Shown: positions 13,489 to 19,748 of the stretch, piece after piece
How the letters are laid out: each line of letters starts with the position of its first letter
How positions within the stretch are numbered: position 1 is the first letter of the stretch
Virus record (IMG/VR): IMGVR_UViG_3300020420_000065
Coordinates: 1 to 22,103 of that record
Strand: one strand, 5' to 3'
DNA: 22,103 nucleotides
DNA from: a virus
Program-made: the position numbers and the translations under genes
The notes under the pieces: model-generated
What the model was told of the DNA's origin: nothing
The model's input: only the letters and a program-made list of their open reading frames with translations
The model's database searches: none

Positions 13489-13508
13489 GAGGCGCTTCGG
13501 CGCCTCTT
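13489..13508 (+). terminator. UUCG-tetraloop hairpin, terminator or RNA-stability element
   Basis: Perfect 7-bp stem GAGGCGC (13489-13495) / GCGCCTC (13500-13506) closed by a TTCG loop, the very stable C(UUCG)G form. Only two T follow before CATATT, so the U-tract is weak. It may stop part of the transcripts or protect the 3' end of the upstream message. No promoter is visible between it and ATG 13529. Confidence 0.7.
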
Positions 13509-13528
13509 CATATTAACAAAAGGCATTT

Positions 13529-13744
13529 ATGACAGATAGTGATGAGAAACAAAGAAGTTTGGATGCTACAATGGAGAACGAAGGTAGTAGAGACTTATCT
13601 CCAATGGTTCAGATTTCAGTTAAAGAGTATGACAAATTAAAAGAACAAGACAAATATATTACAGACCCTACCTTGATTGCAACGATAGATAAGATAGAGT
13701 TTTTTGTAAAAGAATTAAGAAAACATATAGTAAGAAAGTTATAA
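13529..13744 (+). CDS. Small hypothetical protein (71 aa)
   Basis: A soluble polar protein: acidic N-terminus (MTDSDEKQRSLDATMENEG), then a segment MVQISVKEYDKLKEQDKYI typical of small phage coiled proteins, and a basic C-terminal helix (FFVKELRKHIVRKL). The ribosome site is weak (AAAAGG about eight bases before ATG). Its stop overlaps the next start (TAATG). No function known. Confidence 0.65.
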   Translation: MTDSDEKQRSLDATMENEGSRDLSPMVQISVKEYDKLKEQDKYITDPTLIATIDKIEFFVKELRKHIVRKL

Positions 13745-13965
13745 TGAGTTATCAACCACAATTATTTGAAACAGAAGACCAGTATGGTAATGATATCATA
13801 CAAGGTCCTAAATTAGAAAAGAAGAAGTTGACAACAAAAGAAGCAATGATTGACCCTAAAAATCCTAGTAGTGTTGGTACAAGTTTTTGGAATTTAGGTA
13901 ATCACACATTGACAATTATGTTTATATGTGGTATAGTATTTGTTATAGTAGCAAGTTATGGATAG
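13744..13965 (+). CDS. Small tail-anchored membrane protein (73 aa)
   Basis: TAATG-coupled to the preceding gene. A polar N-terminal part (about 50 residues, YQPQLFETEDQYGNDI) is followed by a single C-terminal membrane segment (LTIMFICGIVFVIVASYG). The arrangement suggests the polar domain lies in the cytoplasm with a tail anchor. It overlaps another small membrane protein by eight bases. No family is recognised. Confidence 0.65.
   Translation: MSYQPQLFETEDQYGNDIIQGPKLEKKKLTTKEAMIDPKNPSSVGTSFWNLGNHTLTIMFICGIVFVIVASYG
13909..13937 (+). promoter_or_regulatory. Possible internal promoter
   Basis: TTGACA (13909-13914), 17-base spacer, TATAGT (13932-13937), +1 near 13944, 14 bases before ATG 13958. 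The hexamers are the same pair as at 11106. It lies in DNA coding a hydrophobic segment, which favours T-rich codons, so chance is possible. Confidence 0.35.
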
Positions 13966-14104
13966 ATTGAAAGAAATAGAAGAGATAGAAAAACATAATG
14001 AGTATGTTATGGAGCGTATGCACCCTGCCGTAATGATACCAGGTATGTTTATTGCAGTAATGGTAATTGTGGGTTGCATATTTAAAGGTATAATGGGATA
14101 TTAG
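13958..14104 (+). CDS. Small single-span membrane protein (48 aa)
   Basis: The ORF starts inside the end of the preceding gene (eight-base overlap) and ends one base before the next ATG. A charged amphipathic start (MDRLKEIEEIEKHNEYVMER) is followed by one membrane span (MIPGMFIAVMVIVGCIF) and a short basic tail. The pairing with the 73-residue tail-anchored protein suggests a membrane complex. No family is recognised. Confidence 0.6.
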   Translation: MDRLKEIEEIEKHNEYVMERMHPAVMIPGMFIAVMVIVGCIFKGIMGY

Positions 14105-14105
14105 A

Positions 14106-14399
14106 ATGACAGGTACAGCAAGTTTCGGTGAACTATTTAACAAGACGACTTCAGTTAGAAAACTGAAAGTAAAATTATCAGATGGTAAAGAATGGTCAGT
14201 TGAAAAAGAAGGTTTATCATTTAAGAAGATATTTAAATCAGAGCAAGGTAATGCACCTGAAGGCACTAGATTTATAAGAGTAGAGTATACAAATAGAAAA
14301 GGTAATGCAATTGATAGGTGGCAGAAAGTACCTATAGGTAGATTTAAGAAAGTAGGTAACTGGTTCGCTCCGAAGAAAACAACAACGAGAAGATATTAA
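14106..14399 (+). CDS. Basic hypothetical protein (97 aa)
   Basis: A soluble, strongly basic, probably beta-rich protein (RKLKVKLSDGKEWSVEKEG, RFIRVEYTNRKGN) ending in a basic tail (FAPKKTTTRRY). Alternating hydrophobic and charged residues suggest a small barrel. Possibly nucleic-acid binding; no family is recognised. Its stop shares a base with the start of a 27-residue membrane peptide (TAATG). Confidence 0.7.
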   Translation: MTGTASFGELFNKTTSVRKLKVKLSDGKEWSVEKEGLSFKKIFKSEQGNAPEGTRFIRVEYTNRKGNAIDRWQKVPIGRFKKVGNWFAPKKTTTRRY

Positions 14400-14482
14400 T
14401 GTTAGAACCAGACCCAAGAAAACCCTATTTGTTTTTCAGTTTGATACTGATATCATTTTTATTATTAGTGAGTATGGTATGA
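14399..14482 (+). CDS. 27-aa single-span membrane micropeptide
   Basis: Starts at TAATG with the previous gene and ends in ATGA with the RNase H-like gene, so it is joined to both neighbours. A short polar N-terminus (MLEPDPRKPY) is followed by a single span (LFFSLILISFLLLVSMV) reaching the C-terminus. This is the second such doubly coupled membrane peptide in the window (compare 7127). Real translation is likely from context; function unknown. Confidence 0.5.
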   Translation: MLEPDPRKPYLFFSLILISFLLLVSMV

Positions 14483-15339
14483 TAATAGTTGATATGCACC
14501 AAGTGTTAATCAGTAACTTGATGGCACAAATGGCCAGAGTAACTTACAATGGTACTAAAAAAGGTGAGGCAAGTAAAGAAATGGTCAGACATATGGTCTG
14601 TAACTCTTTACGAGGTTATATCAGAAAGTTTGGTAATGAGTATGGCAAAGATTTAGTACTTGCTTGTGATAGTGCAAATCCTTGGCGTAGAGAATTTTTT
14701 CCACTATATAAAGCGAGTAGAAGACAAGGAAGAGAGGAGTCCACAAATGATTGGGATGTATTATTTAATCTTATATGGGAAATCAAGGAAGAGATATCTG
14801 AAAATTTTCCGTATAAAGTAATCGCTGTTGACAATGCAGAGGCAGACGATATAATTGCAACAATAATTAAGTTGCAGAAAGAAGACAAGTATCTTATTAT
14901 ATCAGGCGATAAAGACTTCAAACAATTACAGAGGTATAGTAATGTAAGTCAATATAGTCCGATACAAAAGGTTATGATTGTAGAAGACAACCCTAGTAGA
15001 TACTTACACGAGCAGATTATAAAAGGTGATAGAAGCGATGGTATTCCGAACATATTATCACCTGATGATGTCTTTATGACAAAGACAAAACAGAGTCCTA
15101 TAACGAAGAAAAAGTTAGAAGAATGGTCTCAAATTGACGATATTCCTTTGGGTAGTGAGACAAAGAAATATTACAATCGGAATAAGAAGTTAATAGACTT
15201 AACTTTAATACCAAACTCACTAGAAGAAACTATTATAAATAGTTACACGAATTACGAAGTGCCTAGTAGGTCCAAACTATTACCGTACTTCATAAATTTT
15301 AAACTTAAATCATTGATTGAAAATATAAATGATTTTTAA
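14479..15339 (+). CDS. rnh: T4 RNase H-like 5' nuclease (FEN family)
   Basis: Removes RNA primers and flaps with 5'-3' polarity during lagging-strand synthesis. The 286-residue protein (T4 RNase H has 305) has the FEN-family acids in order: Asp5 (MIIVDMHQVL), Asp64 (LACDSANPW) followed by the RREFFPLYKASRR substrate-binding helix start, EADD at 121-124, and SGDKDF with Asp144/Asp146. The helix-3-turn-helix signature GDRSDGIPNI is at about 183-192. The C-terminal domain is less conserved, as expected. It is ATGA-coupled to a 27-residue membrane peptide. No phage DNA polymerase lies nearby, but the primase at 465 works on the same Okazaki fragments. Confidence 0.95.
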   Translation: MIIVDMHQVLISNLMAQMARVTYNGTKKGEASKEMVRHMVCNSLRGYIRKFGNEYGKDLVLACDSANPWRREFFPLYKASRRQGREESTNDWDVLFNLIWEIKEEISENFPYKVIAVDNAEADDIIATIIKLQKEDKYLIISGDKDFKQLQRYSNVSQYSPIQKVMIVEDNPSRYLHEQIIKGDRSDGIPNILSPDDVFMTKTKQSPITKKKLEEWSQIDDIPLGSETKKYYNRNKKLIDLTLIPNSLEETIINSYTNYEVPSRSKLLPYFINFKLKSLIENINDF

Positions 15340-15351
15340 TATTGCAATATT
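15324..15351 (+). promoter_or_regulatory. TATAAATG late-promoter-like box plus 14-bp perfect palindrome
   Basis: TATAAATG (15324-15331) is one base from the T4 late promoter box TATAAATA. A perfect palindrome AATATTGCAATATT follows at 15338-15351, overlapping the RNase H stop and ending just before TGAGGAAATATAATG, the ribosome site and start of the next gene. As DNA it could be a dimeric operator. If the late box is used, +1 would fall near the palindrome. Confidence 0.35.
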
Positions 15352-15362
15352 GAGGAAATATA

Positions 15363-15878
15363 ATGGCTGAACAAAACACAAATCCAAATTTGGCAAATCC
15401 TGCCTTAATGGCAAGTGCCAAAACTTCATCAGCAATGGTGTTGACTTTCCACGAAATATTAACTAAAGTAAACAACGCTAAAGATAAGGCGAAGAAAGTA
15501 GAAGTATTGAGACAATACGATAGTCCTGCTTTCAGACAGATATTAAAGGGTGCTTTTGACCCTAATATCTTATGGGACTTACCAAAAGGTCCGCCACCGT
15601 ATATTCAAAACGAGGCACCTTTAGGTACTGAACATACCTATCTTGACCAAGAAGCGAAGAGACTTTGGCATTTCGTAAAAGGTGCAGATATGAACCTATC
15701 AAAAGTCAAGAAAGAAACACTATTCATACAGATGTTAGAAGGTCTCCATCCTACAGAGGCAACATTACTATTAAATGTTGTTGCAAAGAAACTGAATAAC
15801 CAATATAAAGGTTTGACGGCTGCTGTAGTAAAAGAGGCATTTAACTGGAATGATGAATTTGTCAAAATTGAGACATAA
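15363..15878 (+). CDS. Conserved soluble T4-like phage protein (171 aa)
   Basis: GAGGAAA lies upstream of the ATG. The protein has an Asn/Ala-rich N-terminus (NPNLANPALMASAKTSS), then a helical middle (FHEILTKVNNAKDKAKKVEV), a Pro-rich turn (DLPKGPPPYIQNEAPLG) and a helical C-terminal domain (LFIQMLEGLHPTEATLLLNV). From memory this resembles a conserved T4-like cyanophage family listed as a domain of unknown function (possibly DUF6433). The function is unknown. It is flanked by a regulatory palindrome upstream and a clear terminator downstream, so it may be a single-gene unit expressed separately. Confidence 0.8.
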   Translation: MAEQNTNPNLANPALMASAKTSSAMVLTFHEILTKVNNAKDKAKKVEVLRQYDSPAFRQILKGAFDPNILWDLPKGPPPYIQNEAPLGTEHTYLDQEAKRLWHFVKGADMNLSKVKKETLFIQMLEGLHPTEATLLLNVVAKKLNNQYKGLTAAVVKEAFNWNDEFVKIET

Positions 15879-15894
15879 AAAACAACGGTTTTAC

Positions 15895-15925
15895 GAGGTT
15901 TTTACCCTAAAAAAACCTCATTTTT
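15895..15925 (+). terminator. Hairpin terminator after 15363-15878
   Basis: Stem GAGGTTTTT (15895-15903) / AAAAACCTC (15911-15919), nine pairs, loop ACCCTAA, followed by A and TTTTT (15921-15925). A typical intrinsic terminator; promoter P5 follows within four bases. Confidence 0.9.
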
Positions 15926-15928
15926 CGC

Positions 15929-15957
15929 TTGACATTAGTACCCGAATTTGATAGAAT
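15929..15957 (+). promoter_or_regulatory. Sigma70-like promoter P5 (GCTTGACA type)
   Basis: TTGACA at 15929-15934 within TCGCTTGACA, 17-base spacer, -10 TAGAAT at 15952-15957 (5/6). Predicted +1 near 15964, with GAAAGAGAGG upstream of ATG 15989. It would drive the envelope-related block from 15989 onward. Confidence 0.85.
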
Positions 15958-15988
15958 AAATACATAATGAAAGAGAGGTCTATATATT

Positions 15989-16309
15989 ATGCTTAAAGTG
16001 ATAAAAACCTTTGTGGGTATATGTGTTTTCATATGGTTAGTTGGTGTAGGATTACACTTGACTATGCAATATGCAAAAGCAGACGATAGGTCAGTAGCGA
16101 CTGGCGCCCATATAATTAAAGAGACAATAAACGGAAATATCGACCATCAACAAGTACTATCTTCTGAATTGAAGATGTTAGTACATAAGATGGCTATTGA
16201 TATGACTTTTACTTTAGAAAAGCATTTACCTGCTATATTAGAAGGTCTTGCTACTGAAATAAGAGTTAATGGTATTGATAAGGCATATAAAGAAAGTTTA
16301 ACCGAGTAA
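15989..16309 (+). CDS. Sec-exported or membrane-anchored protein (106 aa)
   Basis: First gene of the P5 unit. The N-terminus is a signal peptide (TFVGICVFIWLVGVGLHLTM) ending in YAKADDR, a typical signal peptidase I site (AKA before Asp) and very like the WAKAD end of the protein at 10438. The mature part is helical with a conserved-looking core (LKMLVHKMAIDMTFTLEKHL, AILEGLATEIRVNG). It probably lies in the periplasm, next to genes for a membrane peptide, a protease and a glucosaminidase. No family is recognised; a role in lysis or envelope change is inference. Confidence 0.75.
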   Translation: MLKVIKTFVGICVFIWLVGVGLHLTMQYAKADDRSVATGAHIIKETINGNIDHQQVLSSELKMLVHKMAIDMTFTLEKHLPAILEGLATEIRVNGIDKAYKESLTE

Positions 16310-16318
16310 AGGAGGTCT

Positions 16319-16465
16319 ATGTACGACTTTGTAGAGGCGGTGAACGATTTTTTACAATTATTGTATTCTATCGCACCGAAAGAAATATGGATAATTGTCT
16401 TTGCCTGTATTGTTATGTACATCCAATTAGAGTATACTGACTGGAAGAACAAGAAACAAAAATAG
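16319..16465 (+). CDS. Small single-span membrane protein (48 aa)
   Basis: A strong ribosome site AAAGGAGG ends five bases before the ATG. An N-terminal amphipathic helix (MYDFVEAVNDFLQLLYSIAP) is followed by one membrane span (EIWIIVFACIVMYIQLEY) and a basic tail (WKNKKQK). The size, single span and charged tail, next to a peptidoglycan-hydrolase gene, are compatible with a small holin or spanin-like component, but the primary sequence gives no proof. Confidence 0.65.
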   Translation: MYDFVEAVNDFLQLLYSIAPKEIWIIVFACIVMYIQLEYTDWKNKKQK

Positions 16466-16477
16466 AGAGAGAGACAA

Positions 16478-16903
16478 ATGCCGAAGACAAAAAAACCTAA
16501 ATCTGTTAGGTATGCAACGCTTAAAAAGCGTGTGAAGTCCGAATATGAGCATACTAGACAATATAAAACTACTTACAAAGATATCAAGAAAATATTTAAT
16601 TGGATAAACGAGGCAGTATTTGACGGCAAACTTGCACCGTTTAACGATGTCATAATCAAAGACTTAAAACCACAAAAGTGTTATGGCCAAGTATGTCAAT
16701 GGGAGTGGAAGAGAAAAGGTACAAGTGTATTTCATTTAGAAATGTGTGAGAAATACAAAAACAAAAAAGAATTTATTGATACATTGGCACACGAAATGGT
16801 CCATCTGTATCAAATGAGAAATGCTGGTGATAGTGGTAATCACAATAAATTGTTCTATTCATTTAAACCGATAATGAGAAGAGCAGGCATTGATATGATT
16901 TAA
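16478..16903 (+). CDS. SprT-like zinc metalloprotease
   Basis: The 141-residue protein has the metal-binding motif HEMVH (His105, Glu106, His109) in LAHEMVHLYQ, with a likely third ligand at His122 (GNHNKLFYSF), the SprT/Spartan-type arrangement HExxH...H. The N-terminal helix (IKKIFNWINEAVFDGKL) and the FNDVIIKDL strand also fit the SprT-like fold. Spartan relatives cut proteins crosslinked to DNA; bacterial and phage SprT functions are less clear. The C-terminal zinc ribbon of full SprT is absent, so this is the protease domain only. GAGAGAGA precedes the ATG. It is co-transcribed with the glucosaminidase gene. Confidence 0.9.
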   Translation: MPKTKKPKSVRYATLKKRVKSEYEHTRQYKTTYKDIKKIFNWINEAVFDGKLAPFNDVIIKDLKPQKCYGQVCQWEWKRKGTSVFHLEMCEKYKNKKEFIDTLAHEMVHLYQMRNAGDSGNHNKLFYSFKPIMRRAGIDMI

Positions 16904-16920
16904 TCGGTAGAAAGTATATT

Positions 16921-17619
16921 ATGATAAAAAGAGTGAAACAACAAGTGAAGATACCTAGGTATTCATCAATTAAGACTTGGGTCAAGAGAATATCTGGTGT
17001 AATAGTTTTGGCATTTATAGTATTTGCCTGTGGTACATTTAATCCAAATGATTGGGTTACACAAAAGTTAGAACAAAAATATCAACAGAAATATCTTGAA
17101 GATTTAAAAGCATTAGATTTACGAGAACCAGAATTTAGTTACGAGAACGATACACAATTTGTAAGAGCGACACATAAATGTATTGACTATTTAAACTTTT
17201 CACAACCAGAAATCTTTAGAGTGCCTTATGAAATGATTACGGCACAGGCCGCTTTAGAGAGTGGTTGGGGAACAAGTAGATTTGCAACAAAAGGTAATAA
17301 TCTATTTGGTATAAGAACTTGGAACAAAGATACGCCACATATGATACCGTTATCTATGAACCAAGAGAAGTGGCCAGGTTGGGGAGTAAGAATATTTGCG
17401 AGTAAGTGTGATAGTGTTAAAGAATATATCAGACTTATGAACGAACACCCTGCCTATGAGAAGTTTCGTGATTTGCGAATGAAGATGATTGCAAAAGACG
17501 GAAAATTAGATAGTATAGAATTAATCAAGACACTTGATAAGTTTTCTACAACGCCTGACTATGCGAAAAGGGTCATTGTGATAATCAAAAAAATACGAAA
17601 GTATGAGGAGAAAATATAA
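16921..17619 (+). CDS. Membrane-tethered Bax/LytG-like glucosaminidase
   Basis: Predicted to cut the glycan strands of peptidoglycan. The C-terminal domain (about residues 100-232) has the glucosaminidase signature: MITAQAALESGWGTSRFA with the catalytic Glu113, then GNNLFGIRTW and WPGWGVRIFASKCDSVKEYI, as in Bax and LytG. A basic N-terminus precedes one hydrophobic segment (ISGVIVLAFIVFACGTF, residues 24-40). This could be a signal anchor, as in phage lysis enzymes delivered by Sec, or a lipoprotein signal, since VFAC (Cys37) is a weak lipobox; the long N-region and Phe at -2 argue against lipidation. Either way the enzyme faces the periplasm. Its TAATG overlap couples it to the next gene. 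Confidence 0.88.
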   Translation: MIKRVKQQVKIPRYSSIKTWVKRISGVIVLAFIVFACGTFNPNDWVTQKLEQKYQQKYLEDLKALDLREPEFSYENDTQFVRATHKCIDYLNFSQPEIFRVPYEMITAQAALESGWGTSRFATKGNNLFGIRTWNKDTPHMIPLSMNQEKWPGWGVRIFASKCDSVKEYIRLMNEHPAYEKFRDLRMKMIAKDGKLDSIELIKTLDKFSTTPDYAKRVIVIIKKIRKYEEKI

Positions 17620-17927
17620 TGAGACCTAATAATTGGGAAAACGAAAGTTACAACAATATCAAAGAAGACAATAGACCTTATATGGACCCTTATGTCAAAA
17701 ATCTTATAGAGAAGTCTTTTATAACGATTGAGAGATTAAGAAGTGGTCAACGAAAGGTTTACTTTACAGGTAATTGGCAGAAAGATGTTTTATCTTGCTT
17801 TCCTGGTAGACAATCAAATAAGATATTCAAAAAAATGAGAGTATTTTTAGACAGAGCAGATTTACATTTTGCTCAAAAGAAACTAGATAATTTAGATGGA
17901 TACGAATATATAGTTATGAGGAAGTAA
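17619..17927 (+). CDS. Hypothetical protein (102 aa)
   Basis: TAATG-coupled to the glucosaminidase gene. The product is soluble and basic, with an N-terminal polar region (MRPNNWENESYNNIKEDN) and a compact domain (LIEKSFITIERLRSGQRKVY, IFKKMRVFLDRADLHFAQKK). No signal peptide, so it stays in the cytoplasm. No family is recognised. Confidence 0.75.
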   Translation: MRPNNWENESYNNIKEDNRPYMDPYVKNLIEKSFITIERLRSGQRKVYFTGNWQKDVLSCFPGRQSNKIFKKMRVFLDRADLHFAQKKLDNLDGYEYIVMRK

Positions 17928-17928
17928 T

Positions 17929-19011
17929 ATGGGAATAATAGCATTTTTATCTGCAATCAGTATATCAGCAGTTGCGGCCTTGTATAGTATACTAGGTCTT
18001 GCGGCCATATTTGCTGGTGCAAAAATACCTATTATGATAATGGGTGGTGTACTAGAAGTTGGTAAACTTGTAACTGCCTCTTGGTTGTATCAAAACTGGA
18101 AGAATAAAAACTTACCGAAGACAATAAAATACTATCTTACAACATCGGTTATTGTTCTAGTTTTCGTTACGAGTATGGGTATCTTTGGTTTCTTATCAAA
18201 GGCACACCTAGACCAAGTTACGCCTACATCTAATTTTGAAACTAAAATTACTTTAGTAGATAATCGTATATTACAAGAAGAACGAGTAATAGAACGAGCA
18301 GAAAAAACACTTGCTCAATTAGATAAATCTATCGAAGTCTATCTTGATAATGATTATGCAAGTCGTGGTTTAAGAGAAAGACGAAAACAAGAAGAAGAAA
18401 GAAAAGAATTAAAATTAATAATTGATGGTGCAATGGATAACATTGATGAGTTGATGTTAGAAAAGAATACCATAAAATTAGAACAATCTAAAATAGAGGC
18501 AGAAGTAGGACCTCTAAAATACATTGCAGAATTAATATATGGTGATAATGCAAAAGACTATTTTGACGAGGCCGTAAGGTGGGTTATAATAGTATTGATA
18601 TTTGTATTTGACCCATTGGCAGTATTACTATTGATAGCGGCCAATATATCTTTGGCAGAGTGGTTAGAAAGACGAAGTAAGAAGAAACAAATGTCAATGA
18701 AACAACTTGACTTGAAACTTAAAAAAGAAGACCAGAAACATAAAGAAGCCGCAAAACAGATAAAGAACTATAAAGACTTTTTTACCAAACTTGCAGGTAA
18801 GAATTTGACGAATGAAGACTATGAGAAGTTTTTTCAGATATTAGGTAATAAAGAATTAAGGTCTATGGGTCTTGACCCCGATGAGATACGGATTAAAATG
18901 GACCAAGTTTTAGACTGGAATGCTACAGAAGTACAAGAAGTGCCTGAAAAGGTGCGAGAAAACGACAAAACATTGACTAAATCAATGCTTGACAAAGGAG
19001 AGGAGAAATGA
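17929..19011 (+). CDS. Multi-span membrane protein with periplasmic or cytoplasmic coiled coil (360 aa)
   Basis: Three N-terminal hydrophobic segments (about 5-28, 33-53 and 68-92; e.g. ISISAVAALYSILGLAAIFA and TTSVIVLVFVTSMGIFGFL), a long charged coiled coil (about 105-190, ILQEERVIERAEKTLAQLD, RRKQEEERKELKLI), a fourth span (about 215-240, WVIIVLIFVFDPLAVLLLIA), and a second charged coil (about 245-280). The C-terminus is soluble. From memory, similar large membrane/coiled-coil proteins occur in marine T4-like phages without assigned function. The coils suggest oligomerisation at the membrane. It follows the glucosaminidase and a hypothetical in the same unit; promoter P6 lies in its last codons. 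Confidence 0.85.
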   Translation: MGIIAFLSAISISAVAALYSILGLAAIFAGAKIPIMIMGGVLEVGKLVTASWLYQNWKNKNLPKTIKYYLTTSVIVLVFVTSMGIFGFLSKAHLDQVTPTSNFETKITLVDNRILQEERVIERAEKTLAQLDKSIEVYLDNDYASRGLRERRKQEEERKELKLIIDGAMDNIDELMLEKNTIKLEQSKIEAEVGPLKYIAELIYGDNAKDYFDEAVRWVIIVLIFVFDPLAVLLLIAANISLAEWLERRSKKKQMSMKQLDLKLKKEDQKHKEAAKQIKNYKDFFTKLAGKNLTNEDYEKFFQILGNKELRSMGLDPDEIRIKMDQVLDWNATEVQEVPEKVRENDKTLTKSMLDKGEEK

Positions 19012-19017
19012 TATTAT
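18989..19017 (+). promoter_or_regulatory. Sigma70-like promoter P6 (GCTTGACA type)
   Basis: TTGACA at 18989-18994 within AATGCTTGACA, 17-base spacer, -10 TATTAT at 19012-19017 (5/6). It lies in the final codons of the membrane-protein gene (the -35 codes LDK). Predicted +1 near 19024, one base before an in-frame ATG at 19025 of the next small ORF. Confidence 0.75.
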
Positions 19018-19162
19018 GTATACTATGAATGTGAAAAGATTGCAAGAGAATTGTCTAAAGGCAATATCTAGGTCTATACCTGGTAGTTGGGCAGACAATT
19101 TTTGGACTAACACATACAACGAGTTAGTTGCGAAATATGGTAAACAAACGAGGTTGAACTAA
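19016..19162 (+). CDS. Small hypothetical protein (48 aa)
   Basis: From ATG 19016, with AGGAG (19001-19005) ten bases upstream, or from ATG 19025 three codons later. The product is soluble and mixed (MNVKRLQENCLKAISRSIPG, WADNFWTNTYNELVAKYGKQ), with a composition like a real globular mini-protein rather than random translation. It ends one base before the next ATG. Transcripts from P6 would begin downstream of ATG 19016, so promoter-proximal messages could only use 19025, possibly leaderless. No family is recognised. Confidence 0.6.
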   Translation: MYTMNVKRLQENCLKAISRSIPGSWADNFWTNTYNELVAKYGKQTRLN

Positions 19163-19163
19163 T

Positions 19164-19748
19164 ATGAATATATTTGTACTTGACGAAAATCCAGTTATCG
19201 CTGCCAAGATGGCGTGTGATAAACATATTGTTAAGATGATACTAGAAAGCGCTCAGATGTTATGTACAGCGAAGAGAGTACAAGACGGTGAGTTGTATAT
19301 GGCGAAGACAAAGAATGGTAGAGACATTAAAAGATGGCGATTACCAAATGCTAATCACGAAGCGATTATCTACAAAGCAGGTTGGTTAGGTCACCCTAGT
19401 ACACAATGGGTTATGGAAAGTGCATATAATTATATCTGGTTGTACAAACACTTCAAGGCATTGAACGATGAGTTTATGGAAAGGTTTCCAAAGAACAAAC
19501 CTTTTGGTCATAAATCATTTCAATTACTAGGTGAATTATTGTCAACCCCACCAGAAAACGCTAAACTAAATAAGATAGGCAGTTTACCAACGCCTGCAAT
19601 GCCTGAAGAATGTAAGGTATTTGTAGAAGGTAAGATAGATGTAGTGAAATCTTACCGAAGGTATTATATTATGAAGAAGAAAGACTTTGCAAGATGGTCC
19701 CATCCTGGTTCTGCACCAGTATGGTATCTGGAAGGATTAAATGCTTGA
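19164..19748 (+). CDS. Conserved viral hypothetical protein (194 aa)
   Basis: Begins MNIFVLDENPVIAAKMACDK and continues HIVKMILESAQMLCTAKR, a pattern I remember from a family in many marine phages and some large viruses. Other marks are the WVMESAYNYIWLYKHFKAL helix with a tyrosine/tryptophan-rich face and the end YRRYYIMKKKDF...PVWYLEG. The invariant-looking DKH near the start, a later His and Trp/Tyr could be an enzyme site. A weak resemblance in size and helix pattern to pyrimidine-dimer glycosylases (DenV type) is possible but unproven. The start lies one base after a 48-residue ORF and the end overlaps a small membrane protein gene. Confidence 0.8.
   Translation: MNIFVLDENPVIAAKMACDKHIVKMILESAQMLCTAKRVQDGELYMAKTKNGRDIKRWRLPNANHEAIIYKAGWLGHPSTQWVMESAYNYIWLYKHFKALNDEFMERFPKNKPFGHKSFQLLGELLSTPPENAKLNKIGSLPTPAMPEECKVFVEGKIDVVKSYRRYYIMKKKDFARWSHPGSAPVWYLEGLNA

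Noticed and set aside
13943-14266. 107-codon minus-strand ORF
   Set aside because: Opposite to three coupled plus-strand genes; no start signals and biased composition typical of antisense frames.
14828-14855. Perfect TTGACA-16-TATAAT inside the RNase H gene
   Set aside because: It codes the conserved VDNAEADDII active-site stretch, so the bases are explained by protein constraint; no gene start lies close downstream and the GC prefix is absent.
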